Part shown: positions 9,834-20,048 of the stretch, piece by piece
Layout of the letters: the number at the start of each line of letters is the position of its first letter
Position numbering within the stretch: the first letter of the stretch is position 1
DNA from: Leptospiraceae bacterium
GTDB lineage: Bacteria > Spirochaetota > Leptospiria > Leptospirales > Leptonemataceae
Reading direction: 5' to 3'
Assembly (NCBI GenBank): GCA_025059995.1
Contig: JANXCF010000003.1
Span: forward strand, 1 to 64,000
DNA: 64,000 nt
Translations under genes and position numbers: made by a program
Notes under the pieces: model-generated
What the model was told of the DNA's origin: nothing
What the model saw: only the letters and a program-made list of their open reading frames with translations
The model's database searches: none

Positions 9834-10841
9834 TCAAAAGAAATACGTCAATACCCGATTTCGATAAATGTCGAAAAACAAATCCATGTAATATGTATGA
9901 AATTGAAAGTCCATGATAAAGCCATTGTGTCCACCTTTATCCGTAATGTACAAATGAATATTGGGAATATCTTTAAAGAACTGAAAGTCTTCAACGGGAA
10001 TGATAGGATCGTCTTTGGATGTGAGGATGTAAATAGGAATACTTAAATTTTCGTAGGAAAAGTTTGTTAATGTATATTTCGCAAAATATTCTTCTACGGA
10101 TTTGTATTTGGTGTATTTTAAGATACCTTTTTCTGTGAGTTCCATCAAAGAATCAATTTTGAGAAGTGGCTGAAAATGGTAAAGGTAAGGGAAGTAGTAT
10201 TCTTTAAGTTTTAAAGATTGTTTCCATTTACTAAGAAAATAGGATTTATAGATTTTATCTTCATCAATCACCATAGTGGATTTTTTTGGATCTATAGCAG
10301 GGGATACAGCAAACACAAATTCTAGGCGACCATTTTCTTGTCTTTTTTGTTTTTTTCTTTGGCTATAAAGTAGAGCAAATCGAATAGCGAAATTCCCTCC
10401 CAAAGAAAAACCAATAATAAACGTTGGTAGGGAGTAGCGATTCATGATTTGCATGATGGCATCATAGACTTCTTCAATCAGAGTTCCCATGAAAAGCCCT
10501 TCATTTAAGTGATGGGTGTTTCCATGATCGCGGAAATTAAGCCGAAAGACATGGAATCCATTCGTGATAAGAAAGTTCCCCATTCTCAAAATATAAGAAG
10601 AATCACTACTTCCTTCCCAGCCATGTAGTAGTATCACAATCCCTTTTACTCTTTGTTTTGTGGTCGACGGAGTGAAGTATCCCAAAAGTCTGGTATTATC
10701 TTTCGTTATAATTAGTTCGATTTTGGAAAGTTGACTTAAAAACTTTGCTTGATTTCCAAACTTTAAAGAAGAAAGACTGGTTTGCAAGAAATTGTTCTGC
10801 AACATCTTGGGGATTTTATAGTAGATTTCGTGAGTCACCAT
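9834..10841 (-). CDS. Alpha/beta hydrolase, YheT-like
   Basis: About 335 residues. LLHGWEGSSDSSY is the oxyanion region, GFSLGGN holds the nucleophile Ser, TSKDDPIIP the acid and DKGGHNGF the His, so the triad is complete. The layout fits the YheT/COG0429 esterase-like group, whose substrates are poorly known. An ATG at 10841 is the likely start; a TTG at 10850 would add three residues. The upstream 85 bases are very AT-rich with no clear promoter. Confidence 0.8.
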   Translation of the reverse strand: MVTHEIYYKIPKMLQNNFLQTSLSSLKFGNQAKFLSQLSKIELIITKDNTRLLGYFTPSTTKQRVKGIVILLHGWEGSSDSSYILRMGNFLITNGFHVFRLNFRDHGNTHHLNEGLFMGTLIEEVYDAIMQIMNRYSLPTFIIGFSLGGNFAIRFALLYSQRKKQKRQENGRLEFVFAVSPAIDPKKSTMVIDEDKIYKSYFLSKWKQSLKLKEYYFPYLYHFQPLLKIDSLMELTEKGILKYTKYKSVEEYFAKYTLTNFSYENLSIPIYILTSKDDPIIPVEDFQFFKDIPNIHLYITDKGGHNGFIMDFQFHTYYMDLFFDIYRNRVLTYFF

Positions 10842-10936
10842 GATAATCAATCGTAAAATAAAAGATTAAATGTCAATTATAAAAATTTTAAAGTTTTGCA
10901 ATTTTTAAAAAATAAAATTCATATAAATCACTCTCA

Positions 10937-11980
10937 CTAAAAATGAAAATTCCACATAAATCCCAAAGTCTGTTCATTTTTTGTATTTTTTGTTTCCAAA
11001 ATATCGACAAAAAATAAAGTAAGAAACAAGAAAGAAAAACCCAAAGTGGATCCAAATCGTATTTGATCTTGGTTGTAGTTTTTTATGAGCTTTCTTGCAT
11101 TTAAGCTTTCATAGATTAAATAATTTCTAATAAAAGGGTTATTAGTTGTTCGGTTAACAAAAATCAAGTAATCTAACAGAGATAAGTTATTTTTGTTTAA
11201 AAATAAAGACGGTCGTTGAATCTTCTCGTAGTCCTTTAATTTTTGGTATTGAAAGCCAACTGCTGCGAGGGACAATAAAAAACCATATTTGATAAAGTAT
11301 CCTTTGTCTTTTTTTCCTTCTTCAATGAGAATTTGACCAGGGACGGTTCTACGAATTCTTCTTTCTAATTCGACTACTTTTGGTGAGACTTTAGGTATTT
11401 CTTGAAAGTCAGTTATTTGTTTGATTTTGATCAAAGAAAGGGCAGGGATAGTGGTGAATTTTTTTTCTGAGTTTTGAATGACTATTTCATAATTCTTTGC
11501 TAAGAGCTCTTTAGTAGGGATTTCGATGAAAAGATTTTCGCCATTAAATTCATATTCTAAAGGTTTTTTCTCTAAACCTTCTCGTAAGAAAATTTTGGCA
11601 TCATTTGTGATTCCCGAAACCTTCATTCTAAATTTTTGGGTGTCATCATCAAAATCGGTTAGTGTTTCAATACTTTCAACTTTTGGTGTGGGAATATAGA
11701 TGATTTCAAATTCCTTCCATTCTGTGTAATAAAAAACTTCATTTTTTTGGTTAAGAAGTCCAAGACGTTTTTTATATCTTCCTGGTTTGATTTCTACAGT
11801 AGCTTCCGTTCCTTCAATTTCTTTTGTTAGTAATATTTTTTCTTCAAGATCTGCAATCTCTAATCGATATTTTCTTACATTTTGCACCGCTGCCCATCTT
11901 TCGGTGTAAAATATGGTTTGTTCTTGGGACTGTAATTTTATTGTGATAAAAACAAGAAAAAAAACAATCAAGACTCTCAT
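10937..11980 (-). CDS. Exported/membrane protein of unknown function in the FecR-cyclase operon
   Basis: 347 residues. An N-terminal signal peptide (VLIVFFLVFITIKLQSQ, cleavage near 19) leads to a beta-rich region to about residue 200. Then come two hydrophobic stretches, YGFLLSLAAVGF near 230 and GFSFLFLTLFFVDIL near 320, which may anchor it. I do not recognise the family. The start overlaps the stop of the FecR-domain gene by four bases (ATGA), so the two products are likely made together. A periplasmic partner of the FecR protein is a reasonable guess only. Confidence 0.7.
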   Translation of the reverse strand: MRVLIVFFLVFITIKLQSQEQTIFYTERWAAVQNVRKYRLEIADLEEKILLTKEIEGTEATVEIKPGRYKKRLGLLNQKNEVFYYTEWKEFEIIYIPTPKVESIETLTDFDDDTQKFRMKVSGITNDAKIFLREGLEKKPLEYEFNGENLFIEIPTKELLAKNYEIVIQNSEKKFTTIPALSLIKIKQITDFQEIPKVSPKVVELERRIRRTVPGQILIEEGKKDKGYFIKYGFLLSLAAVGFQYQKLKDYEKIQRPSLFLNKNNLSLLDYLIFVNRTTNNPFIRNYLIYESLNARKLIKNYNQDQIRFGSTLGFSFLFLTLFFVDILETKNTKNEQTLGFMWNFHF

Positions 11981-14070
11981 TCAATTACGATTCGTTCTGG
12001 TGTTAAAAATTCAGGTTTGGATTGAATTTGGTATTCTAAAACAAATCTTACACCCACTTCGTTCGTTGGTATAATTCGTTCTTGGATTTTGCGAACCCCT
12101 TTTACACGAAAATCGTATACTCCAATTCCGAAATCCTCTAAGTTTGTGAGGACCACTTGATTTTGATTGGTTCGGTTCTTCAAGATAGGAGTTCCAGCTT
12201 TGAGTAATTCGTATTCATAGTAATCAACGTGCTTCGCTCTTTCCCATTGGATTGAAATTTGATTTACGGACAGAAGATTAAAGGTTTCGTTATTTTTTGG
12301 AATTATGATTCTTGTGGGTTTAGGTAGAAAATACATAAAAAACTTGGATGATTGGGTGTCTAAAACATCATTTGTATTTAATTTTCGTATATCTACTCTC
12401 CAGAAGTATTCTCCTTCTGAGTTCAATAGATTTGATGGTACAAGGAATTCTTCTTTTAGGGTTTTATTTGTTAAAAGAGGCTTTTGAAAGTTGGGTTCTT
12501 TTGCTAAAGAAACTATAAACTCTACTTCTCTTAGTTCATAGGACCATTTCAGGGGAATTTCTTTTGCATCCTCAAAAAGAAAAAGTTCGTTATTTCTGGG
12601 GAAGCTCAAAGTCAATCTGGGAGTTTCGATGACAAAAAAGGTTCCCACGTCAGAAGGGATTTTATCTTCGTTTATGATTCGCCAGTAATAGGTTCCAGTA
12701 GGAAATTCTCTTTTTACATCAAATGTGGAAACGGTGATATTACTTTGTTCGAATAATATTTCATTAAATTTGGAATCTTTGGCAATTTGGATTGTTTGTT
12801 TATTGGGTGAATCAACCCACCATTTGAAGACATAATTTTTCGTTTTTGTATGAAGAAAATATTCGTTTAAAGGGGAAATCAATTTTGCTGGTTTGAATTT
12901 TTCAAGTTCTTGGATTTGGAAAGATTGTACATCTGAAGTTTCTGTCAATTCTTCTAAGACACCTAAAGCAATAACTTTCCAATAGTAAGTTTGAGTTTGA
13001 ACGTCAATTGGGACATTCACATTGTTAACAAACGTCGAAATCCTTTTGGGATTTGTAAAATTTGGATTAGTATCAATCAAGAGTTCATAGCCTTTTGCTA
13101 ATTCCAATTTTGACCAAGAGAAATTTATATTCAACTCGGTTTTGGTTTTGAAAATTTCTAAGTTTTTTGGTGTGAAGAGCTGAGGTTTTTCTTTTTGGAA
13201 AACAACGAATTTTCTATAAGGAAATAGCGTGTGATCTTGATTTTTCTCGACGATCTTCCAGTAGTATGTGCCAGGCTTAAGTTGGATTTGGGCAATTCTT
13301 TTTATAGGGATTTTGATTAAAGTTGGACGAAACATGGAATTCATAGAAACCCAGAGCTCGTAATTTATTTCAGGATCACCTTGGTATTCAAACTCAATTA
13401 CTTTATCTTTCGTGGTTGTGAAGAATCGTTCATCCTCTAAGGGTTTTATCAAGTTTAGCTTCATTTTGGTTTTTACGATTTTATCTTCGGTTTTTTGAGC
13501 GATTAAGACTTCATCTTTTTTGATTTCTTCTTTTTTTCCTTCTTTGATAAATTCGGCTTTTCCTTGTTGTAGTTGGATGTTTACACTTTCTTTGGTGTTG
13601 GTGATTTTCGCCTCCGCTGATTTTAAATCGATTTCCGAATCTCCGGTTTTGACTTTCACGTTGGTTTCTGCAGTTTTCGTTTCTAAGCTCCCGTAATTAA
13701 AATCGATCTTGGTTTCTTCTTTTGTGAAATTGATCACGATGAAAGAGTTTTCATTTAGGGCAATTTCAGTTCCGTCTTTAAGTTTCAAAACAGCTTCTGA
13801 AAACTCTTCTGTTTTGATGGAGTCTCCGTTATACACGGGATATTCATTTTGGAGTAATTCCCAAAGATTTTGGGTTTGAAGTTTTCTCAGAGCTGTCCTC
13901 TTTTTGAAAACAATCTTCCCGATTGGCTCTTCCTCAACAACATAAGTGGCATAAATATCTTTGTATAGTAGATAACTCAGAATTCCTATGATCAAAAAAG
14001 CTATAACAAAGAAAATATAATCCTTTTTACTTGGTTTGAATTTGATGTAATAGGGTGCTTTGGAGGTCAT
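11977..14070 (-). CDS. FecR-domain membrane protein with repeated beta-sandwich modules
   Basis: 697 residues. One TM helix (about 18-37) puts the rest outside the inner membrane. A FecR domain at about 50-200 (WELLQNEYPVYNGDSIKTEE, AVLKLKDGTEIALNENS, LETKTAETNVKVKTGDSEID) is followed by about five Ig/Fn3-like repeats marked by a (T/E)Y(Y/F)W(K/R) strand. Proteins of this kind in Leptospira-type genomes are usually uncharacterised. It overlaps both neighbours by four bases, between a membrane cyclase and an exported protein. No sigma factor gene is near, so it is not a classical FecIR pair. Confidence 0.75.
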   Translation of the reverse strand: MTSKAPYYIKFKPSKKDYIFFVIAFLIIGILSYLLYKDIYATYVVEEEPIGKIVFKKRTALRKLQTQNLWELLQNEYPVYNGDSIKTEEFSEAVLKLKDGTEIALNENSFIVINFTKEETKIDFNYGSLETKTAETNVKVKTGDSEIDLKSAEAKITNTKESVNIQLQQGKAEFIKEGKKEEIKKDEVLIAQKTEDKIVKTKMKLNLIKPLEDERFFTTTKDKVIEFEYQGDPEINYELWVSMNSMFRPTLIKIPIKRIAQIQLKPGTYYWKIVEKNQDHTLFPYRKFVVFQKEKPQLFTPKNLEIFKTKTELNINFSWSKLELAKGYELLIDTNPNFTNPKRISTFVNNVNVPIDVQTQTYYWKVIALGVLEELTETSDVQSFQIQELEKFKPAKLISPLNEYFLHTKTKNYVFKWWVDSPNKQTIQIAKDSKFNEILFEQSNITVSTFDVKREFPTGTYYWRIINEDKIPSDVGTFFVIETPRLTLSFPRNNELFLFEDAKEIPLKWSYELREVEFIVSLAKEPNFQKPLLTNKTLKEEFLVPSNLLNSEGEYFWRVDIRKLNTNDVLDTQSSKFFMYFLPKPTRIIIPKNNETFNLLSVNQISIQWERAKHVDYYEYELLKAGTPILKNRTNQNQVVLTNLEDFGIGVYDFRVKGVRKIQERIIPTNEVGVRFVLEYQIQSKPEFLTPERIVIE

Positions 14071-16655
14071 TTTTTATCTTTTGATGATTTTGATTTGTCT
14101 AAAATTTCGAATTTTTCTTCTTTATCGTCTTCGAGGACACTTTGATCCTCTGTTATCTGTGGTTTCCAATGGATACCTGCTATTTGTCGTAATTCTTCTA
14201 AGGTTTTCGGAGCCGTGGGATCATCTTTTCTTCCCAAAACACAGTAAATGGTTTGAGGTTCATCTTTCCCCTTTACTTTGATGGCGGGCATCTTTATAAC
14301 GTTGAAAATGTCTTTTACTCTTTCATAAGCATCTTGGGATATTAAGATATCCGTTGCAAAGGGTTTGTTGAGTCCTTCAATTCGGCTTGCTAAGTTAACT
14401 GCATCTCCAATTACAGTGAATTCTAAACGTTTCTCGGAACCAATTTGACCGGAAATCACTTCTCCAGTATTGATACCACATCCAAAGTTAACCACAGGAA
14501 GATTGTGTTCTTTGTTGTATTTATTGAACTCAATTAGGGCTTTTCTCATCATGAGTGCGGCATTAATGGCATTTTCGGTATCATTTCCTTCTGTATAGAC
14601 GGCACCCCATGTTGCCATGATGGCATCCCCAATGAATTTGTCTACAATGCCATGAGTTTTTTCTACACAATCAACCATCAGAGTGAAATAGCGATTTAAG
14701 TATTCCACAACCTCTTCTGGTTTCATTTTCTCAGACATCGCAGTAAATCCCCGAAGATCGGAAAAAAAGATAGTGCAAACTTTTTTCTCTCCACCTAATT
14801 GGATTTCACCTCTCAGAGCTTTTTCAGCTATTTCTTTATTAACGAATCTTCCGAAAGCATCTTTCATTCGCTCACGTTCTTCAAGCCCCTTCACCATTTT
14901 GTTGAAGGAATAAGCCACTAATCCCACCTCGTCTTTGCTTCTTGGAACTACACGAACAGAATAGTCTTCTTCTTCAACTCGACCAGTTGCGAATGCAAGT
15001 TCCTTCAAGGGTATGGAAATATTATTCGCAAAAAAGTATACAATTACCACACTCAAAACCAAGACAATCCCTAAAATGTATAGGTTTCTTCTTTGAGTGG
15101 CAAAAACTTGTTGAAAAGCAATATCCGACTCCGTAATAGAAACAATCCCCATACCTCCAACAGCAAGTTTTTTAAAAGCGCCTATATATTCCTTACCACC
15201 AAAAGGGAAAGTATATAACCCATTATCCACTGTGCTCTTTTGCATAGTTTGGATGATGGGCAGATCCTGAACATTAGCTTGAAGTAGAGTGATATTTATG
15301 TCTGAATGTATCAACAGCTCTGAATAACGATTCACCAATAAAGTTTGACTTCCCACTTGGGAAGGAAAGTCATTGATGATTTTTCTTGCGTTTAAAAAAA
15401 TCAAAGCATACGTATTAGGTTCAAACTTGATGGGGGCTATCATTAACAACACAGGTTTATTTAAAACTTTTGAAACATTGAATAAATTAAAAGTATTCGT
15501 TAAGGATTGTTGGATTTTCTCATTGTAGATAGAAATCAAACCCTCAAAATCCTCACGAATTAAGGCATCAGCTTGCATTAAGTTGTAATTATTCAACCAT
15601 TTTTGTATGGTAAAATTTATATCTTGGGCTTTCAAAATGGCAATCGAATAAATATAAGGGTTTTCGAAAGTAAAAAGATCAATGTAGGTTTCATTTGACT
15701 TCATGTGGTTTTGATAGATGAATTCACTTGTGATGTAGATTTGGTTGACTAAGTCTTCTAATTTCTGCCCCAAAATTTGAACCAAATTGCTATTATTCGT
15801 TTGGATTTGAGTTTCTATATCTCTTTTGAAAAAGTAAGAGGCAATAAAAATCATCAAAGAAAGCGATAGAGTTACTAACACACTAATAATTCCTAATAGT
15901 TTAATTCGAATCGTAAATTTTGATAGTTTAAACCCTTCCTTTCCAGAAGTAGAGAAATCAATATTTTTGATTATTTGAATATTTTCTTTTTTTTCTTTTG
16001 TAGTGTGTATTTCTTTTTGCTCCATTTTTGGTTTTTCATTTAGAGTATTTGTGTTATTTTTGTTTTCATTGATTTTTATTTCTGTTTCTTTCAGATGTTT
16101 TGTTGTTTCGTTTGTTGTTGGGTCAGTTTTTTCTAATTTTTCTATGGTCTCTAAATCTTTTTGACTTTCATTTACTTGTTCGAATTCTAATTGAGTGGTT
16201 TGAGGGGTGTTTTTAGTTTCAGTTTCCTTGTTTTTGATTCGTGTGATTTCTTCTAAAATTTCCTGCTCAAGATTTAAAAATCTTCCGTCATCGTGAAAGG
16301 GGTCATGAGAAAATTTCTTTTCAAAGATTTTTTTTAATTGCTCCGACTCTTTTGAGAAAATAAGTATAGTTCGTTCATTTTCTTTTAGATACTCAAAGAT
16401 TTTATCTTGATGAGCCAAAAGATTACGCTCTAACAACACAACTACTTGGATATTGTTTTGGATGCAATGTATGGCATATTTTTCATAATCTTGGTTGAAT
16501 TTCGGGACTATAAGTATGATTTTTCGAATATCATTTTTTTTTGTTTTTTCACAAAAAGTTCGTATGATATCTTGATTTGACGAAGAAAAAATTTCTTCAA
16601 TCTCAGTTTTTGTAATATAAACTTTGTAATGGATGTTTTTTGGAAGTATTCTCAT
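14067..16655 (-). CDS. Membrane class III adenylate/guanylate cyclase with HAMP and an unusual N-terminal domain
   Basis: 862 residues. An alpha/beta-looking cytosolic domain covers 1-135, and a Lys/Glu/Thr/Asn low-complexity linker about 136-245. TM1 is at 252-276, an extracytoplasmic sensor at 277-525 and TM2 at 526-544. HAMP follows at 545-600 and the class III catalytic domain at about 620-805. Metal Asp residues are D633 (FSDLRGF) and D677 (FIGDAIMATWG); N754 and R758 of VNLASR stabilise the transition state. The EKRLEFTVIGD region favours ATP, giving cAMP, but this is inference. All catalytic residues look intact. First gene of a three-gene coupled operon. Confidence 0.88.
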   Translation of the reverse strand: MRILPKNIHYKVYITKTEIEEIFSSSNQDIIRTFCEKTKKNDIRKIILIVPKFNQDYEKYAIHCIQNNIQVVVLLERNLLAHQDKIFEYLKENERTILIFSKESEQLKKIFEKKFSHDPFHDDGRFLNLEQEILEEITRIKNKETETKNTPQTTQLEFEQVNESQKDLETIEKLEKTDPTTNETTKHLKETEIKINENKNNTNTLNEKPKMEQKEIHTTKEKKENIQIIKNIDFSTSGKEGFKLSKFTIRIKLLGIISVLVTLSLSLMIFIASYFFKRDIETQIQTNNSNLVQILGQKLEDLVNQIYITSEFIYQNHMKSNETYIDLFTFENPYIYSIAILKAQDINFTIQKWLNNYNLMQADALIREDFEGLISIYNEKIQQSLTNTFNLFNVSKVLNKPVLLMIAPIKFEPNTYALIFLNARKIINDFPSQVGSQTLLVNRYSELLIHSDINITLLQANVQDLPIIQTMQKSTVDNGLYTFPFGGKEYIGAFKKLAVGGMGIVSITESDIAFQQVFATQRRNLYILGIVLVLSVVIVYFFANNISIPLKELAFATGRVEEEDYSVRVVPRSKDEVGLVAYSFNKMVKGLEERERMKDAFGRFVNKEIAEKALRGEIQLGGEKKVCTIFFSDLRGFTAMSEKMKPEEVVEYLNRYFTLMVDCVEKTHGIVDKFIGDAIMATWGAVYTEGNDTENAINAALMMRKALIEFNKYNKEHNLPVVNFGCGINTGEVISGQIGSEKRLEFTVIGDAVNLASRIEGLNKPFATDILISQDAYERVKDIFNVIKMPAIKVKGKDEPQTIYCVLGRKDDPTAPKTLEELRQIAGIHWKPQITEDQSVLEDDKEEKFEILDKSKSSKDKK

Positions 16656-16741
16656 TTCTCAGTATATATAAAAACTTATCGATTTTATAAGCAATCTTTT
16701 TTAAAAATAAAAATTCAAAAAAATTACTTTTAGTTCTCACT

Positions 16742-16759
16742 TAATACAAGTAATACAAG
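16742..16759. repeat. Tandem 9-bp repeat in the cyclase/typA divergent promoter region
   Basis: TAATACAAG occurs twice in direct succession, within the AT-rich 141-bp gap between the cyclase (minus) and typA (plus). It could be part of an operator, or chance in AT-rich DNA. Confidence 0.6.
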
Positions 16760-16817
16760 TAAAGATTTAATTGCTTATTTAAAGCAAAAAAAAACTTTGG
16801 ATAAAAAAATCGTAAAT

Positions 16818-18701
16818 ATGATTGCTCAAACACCTTTAGTTAGCATAAGAAACGTAGCCATCATTGCTCACGTTGATCATGGAAAAACCACATTGGTAGA
16901 TGGGCTTCTAAAAGCTTCAGGTCAAATAAAAAAAACAGAAGAAGAAAGGATTTTAGATAATTTAGAGCTGGAAAAAGAAAAAGGTATCACCATCAAAGCT
17001 AAGAATGCATCGATTTATTATAAAAATCATAAAATCAATATCATCGATACTCCAGGGCATTCGGATTTTGGTGGTGAAGTAGAAAGAGTTTTAGGGATGG
17101 CGGATGGAAGTCTTCTTTTAGTCGATGCAGTTGAAGGTCCCATGCCTCAAACACGTTTTGTTTTAGCCAAGAGTTTAAAGTTAGGACATCGCCCAATCGT
17201 AGTCATAAATAAAATCGATCGAGAATTTGCTAATCCTACAAAAGTATTGAATGACATTTTTGACCTTTTCGATGAGTTAGGTGCTACGTCAGAGCAGTTG
17301 GATTTTCCTGTGATATATGCCTCAGCAAAGTTGCAATATGCCACAAAAGAACTCAAACTTTTTGGAATAGAACTTCAAAAAGAACTCCAAAAATCAAACG
17401 AAACACCCACTCTTGCTCCAATTTTGGATTTAATCATTGAGCATTTTCCCAATGCCTATTCCGAGGAAAAAGTGAAAATGCCTCTACAACTACAAATCCG
17501 AAATTTGGATTACGATGACTACGTAGGAAGGGTTGGTGTAGGAAGGATCTTTCAGGGGAAAATTAAAAAAGGCGATATTGTCGATCTTGTCAAAAACGAA
17601 ACCAATCAAATCATACGGGGGAAAATCACCAAAATTTTCGGTTTCGATGGTTTAACAAAAATAGAACTCAATGAAGCTCACACAGGGGATGTCGTGGGAA
17701 TTGCAGGATTTGAAGAAGTCAAGATAGGAGACACCCTTTGTGAAATCGATAAAATCATACCAGGACCTCGAATTGAAATCGAAGAACCCACAGTTTCTAT
17801 GTTTTTTTTGGTTAATGATTCACCGTTTTCAGGAAAAGAAGGAAGGTTTGTTACAACTCGACAATTGCGGGAAAGACTCTTCAAAGAAACCTTGATTAAT
17901 TTCTCAATTCGTGTCTATGAAGATGAAGAAAAAAAAGATCGTTTCGAAGTTCAAGGTCGAGGTGACCTACAACTTGCAATCTTGGCGGAGACTCTGCGAA
18001 GAGAGGGATATGAACTTCAACTTTCCAAACCCGAAGTCATTCTAAAAACTGATCCCACTACTCAAAAAAAATTAGAGCCTTACGAAATCGTCGTAATAGA
18101 TGTTCCAGAAATTTATAGTGGAAATATTATTCAAGAACTAAATCGTCGAAAAGGCATCATGCAGTCCTTTGAAACCTTTTCTCATGGAACCTGTCGGATT
18201 GTGTATTTAGCTCCTACCAGAAGTTTATTTGGTTTTCGTAGTTTTGTTCTGACAGAGAGTAAAGGAACAGCGGCTTTTACATCACGATTTTCCCATTATG
18301 ATACTTTTTTGGGTAGTATTTCGAATCGCATTAATGGAACTTTGGTTTCTATGGTGGATGGGATAGCAGTAGCTTATGCTTTGTGGCAACTTCAGGAAAG
18401 AGGAAGGATTTTCATCGAACCTGGAACTGCTGTTTACAAAGGAATGATTATAGGAGAACATTCAAGAGAAGGAGACTTAGACGTAAATCCAACAAAAGAA
18501 AAAAAATTAACTAATGTTCGAGCAAGTGGTTCTGATGAAGCCATTCGCCTCATCCCACCCATTAAAATGAACCTCGAACAAGCCATTGAATTCATAGAGG
18601 AAGACGAACTTGTTGAAGTCACTCCTCTCAATATTCGTCTTAGGAAAAAATATCTAGATCCCACAGAAAGAAAAAAGATGTCAAAACTTTTAGTGCGTTA
18701 A
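16818..18701 (+). CDS. typA: Translational GTPase TypA/BipA
   Basis: About 627 residues from the ATG at 16818. A TTG at 16797 would add seven residues, and neither start has a clear Shine-Dalgarno. The G domain has [25 protein letters not shown] and NKIDRE. Then come EF-G-like domains II, III and V and the BipA C-terminal domain. EF-G domain IV is absent, as expected for BipA. It binds the ribosome and helps 50S assembly and stress adaptation. It is followed after three bases by an RsbW-like kinase gene. Confidence 0.95.
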   Translation: MIAQTPLVSIRNVAIIAHVDHGKTTLVDGLLKASGQIKKTEEERILDNLELEKEKGITIKAKNASIYYKNHKINIIDTPGHSDFGGEVERVLGMADGSLLLVDAVEGPMPQTRFVLAKSLKLGHRPIVVINKIDREFANPTKVLNDIFDLFDELGATSEQLDFPVIYASAKLQYATKELKLFGIELQKELQKSNETPTLAPILDLIIEHFPNAYSEEKVKMPLQLQIRNLDYDDYVGRVGVGRIFQGKIKKGDIVDLVKNETNQIIRGKITKIFGFDGLTKIELNEAHTGDVVGIAGFEEVKIGDTLCEIDKIIPGPRIEIEEPTVSMFFLVNDSPFSGKEGRFVTTRQLRERLFKETLINFSIRVYEDEEKKDRFEVQGRGDLQLAILAETLRREGYELQLSKPEVILKTDPTTQKKLEPYEIVVIDVPEIYSGNIIQELNRRKGIMQSFETFSHGTCRIVYLAPTRSLFGFRSFVLTESKGTAAFTSRFSHYDTFLGSISNRINGTLVSMVDGIAVAYALWQLQERGRIFIEPGTAVYKGMIIGEHSREGDLDVNPTKEKKLTNVRASGSDEAIRLIPPIKMNLEQAIEFIEEDELVEVTPLNIRLRKKYLDPTERKKMSKLLVR

Positions 18702-18704
18702 AAG

Positions 18705-19187
18705 ATGAGTGATAATATTGATAATGTTGTAAAAGAAACTCCCATCATTGCCAAAGGATTTGATTATGAGACTTCAAAAAAAACAGACAAAAAAATCCGG
18801 ATGCAGATAGTTTCCACTCCAAGTTTGTTGAAGCCATTTCGAAATTTTGTTTATGAAGTTTCTGTGAGTTTTGGTATCAAAAAAGAAATTGCGTTCGATT
18901 TAAAATTAATTTCAAATGAAGTCGTTTCAAACATTATCAAGCACGCATATCGATTTGAGTTAGGATGGATTTTCTTTGAGTTTTTATTCCATCGAACTTA
19001 TGTGGAGCTCCGATTTCGTGATTTTGGTAAATATAGTGTTCAGCCGACAGATTTTGTAATGAAAGATTTGTCTGATATTCGAGATAGAGGAATAGGTTTG
19101 TATTTGATTTCAAATATTTCTGATTATTATTACATAAAGAATTCAGAAGAGATGGGGAATTTATTTATAGTCAAAAAGAGGATTTAA
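18705..19187 (+). CDS. RsbW-like anti-sigma/serine kinase (HATPase_c)
   Basis: 160 residues. The GHKL ATPase N-box is NEVVSNIIKHAY, followed by RDFGK (G1) and DRGIGLYLI (G2). The fold and size match RsbW/SpoIIAB-type kinases that bind sigma factors or phosphorylate anti-anti-sigma proteins. No partner sigma or STAS gene is visible nearby, so the target is unknown. It lies between typA (three-base gap) and the lipoate ligase gene (directly abutting). Confidence 0.82.
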   Translation: MSDNIDNVVKETPIIAKGFDYETSKKTDKKIRMQIVSTPSLLKPFRNFVYEVSVSFGIKKEIAFDLKLISNEVVSNIIKHAYRFELGWIFFEFLFHRTYVELRFRDFGKYSVQPTDFVMKDLSDIRDRGIGLYLISNISDYYYIKNSEEMGNLFIVKKRI

Positions 19188-20027
19188 ATGATTATACACA
19201 TCCCTGACTTAAAAACCCGTAATCCGATCATTTCTATTGCATTAGAAGAATCATTGGCCTTTTATTATAGTAAAGTTGAAGATTTTACGGCACTTCTTCG
19301 ATTTTGGTTTAATCCTCCAAGCATTATTTTAGGGAGAAGTTGTAAAGTTTTGGAAAACATAAATAGTGAAGTTTTAATCGCTTTACACAATAAACAAAAG
19401 AAGTTTTTAAAAGATAAAAATATATGTTTGGTTCGAAGACTATCAGGGGGTGGAACTGTTTATCATACCTACGGGAATTTGAACTACACTTTTATAATTC
19501 CTTTGAAGAAATATCCTGAATTCTTTTCTATACCTAATTCTTATAACATCATATTGAATTTTCTCATCAAAGCATTGAAAAAGCAAAATATAGAAGCTCT
19601 AATTCAAGGGCTTTCGGATTTAGTAATAGAAACCAAAGAAGGCTATAAAAAGTTCTCAGGTAATTCCCAGTTTCGAAAATACCATATGTTGGTTCATCAT
19701 GGGACGTTGATTTTACAAAAAAATGTGATAGAAGAAGTCCAAAAAATACTAAAACATCCACCTAAAGAACCAGACTATCGGATGAAGCGAAGTCATGAGG
19801 ATTTTTTGACTACACTACCCAAAGAATTCGATATTTCTCTTTTTTATGAAAGCCTTTTAGAACAACTTCAAGACTACTTCCAGCAGGATCAAATCCGATT
19901 TGTTAATTATTCAGAATCAAAAGAACTAAGAAAAATACTCATAGATAAGGTAAAAAATGTATATTCTAGTTCAGAATGGATATATCAAGGAAAGTATACT
20001 CAAAAAGAAATTATTTTAGATTTTTGA
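19188..20027 (+). CDS. Lipoate-protein ligase / lipoyl transferase (LplA/LipM-like)
   Basis: 279 residues. RRLSGGGTVYHTYGNLNYTF (about 84-103) is the lipoate/biotin ligase core. KFSGNSQF then supplies the catalytic Lys region, and VHHGTLIL follows. The family attaches lipoate or octanoate to E2 subunits and the glycine cleavage H protein. There is no obvious C-terminal accessory domain, so it may be LipM-like or need a separate partner. Its ATG follows the kinase stop directly. The downstream glyA makes a glycine/one-carbon link plausible. Confidence 0.82.
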   Translation: MIIHIPDLKTRNPIISIALEESLAFYYSKVEDFTALLRFWFNPPSIILGRSCKVLENINSEVLIALHNKQKKFLKDKNICLVRRLSGGGTVYHTYGNLNYTFIIPLKKYPEFFSIPNSYNIILNFLIKALKKQNIEALIQGLSDLVIETKEGYKKFSGNSQFRKYHMLVHHGTLILQKNVIEEVQKILKHPPKEPDYRMKRSHEDFLTTLPKEFDISLFYESLLEQLQDYFQQDQIRFVNYSESKELRKILIDKVKNVYSSSEWIYQGKYTQKEIILDF

Positions 20028-20048
20028 TGATTTGGAGGTAAGAATAAA

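Noticed and set aside
10842-10936. Promoter in the gap between the hydrolase and the exported protein
   Set aside because: The gap is nearly all A and T, so hexamer matches are expected by chance; no convincing pair stands out.
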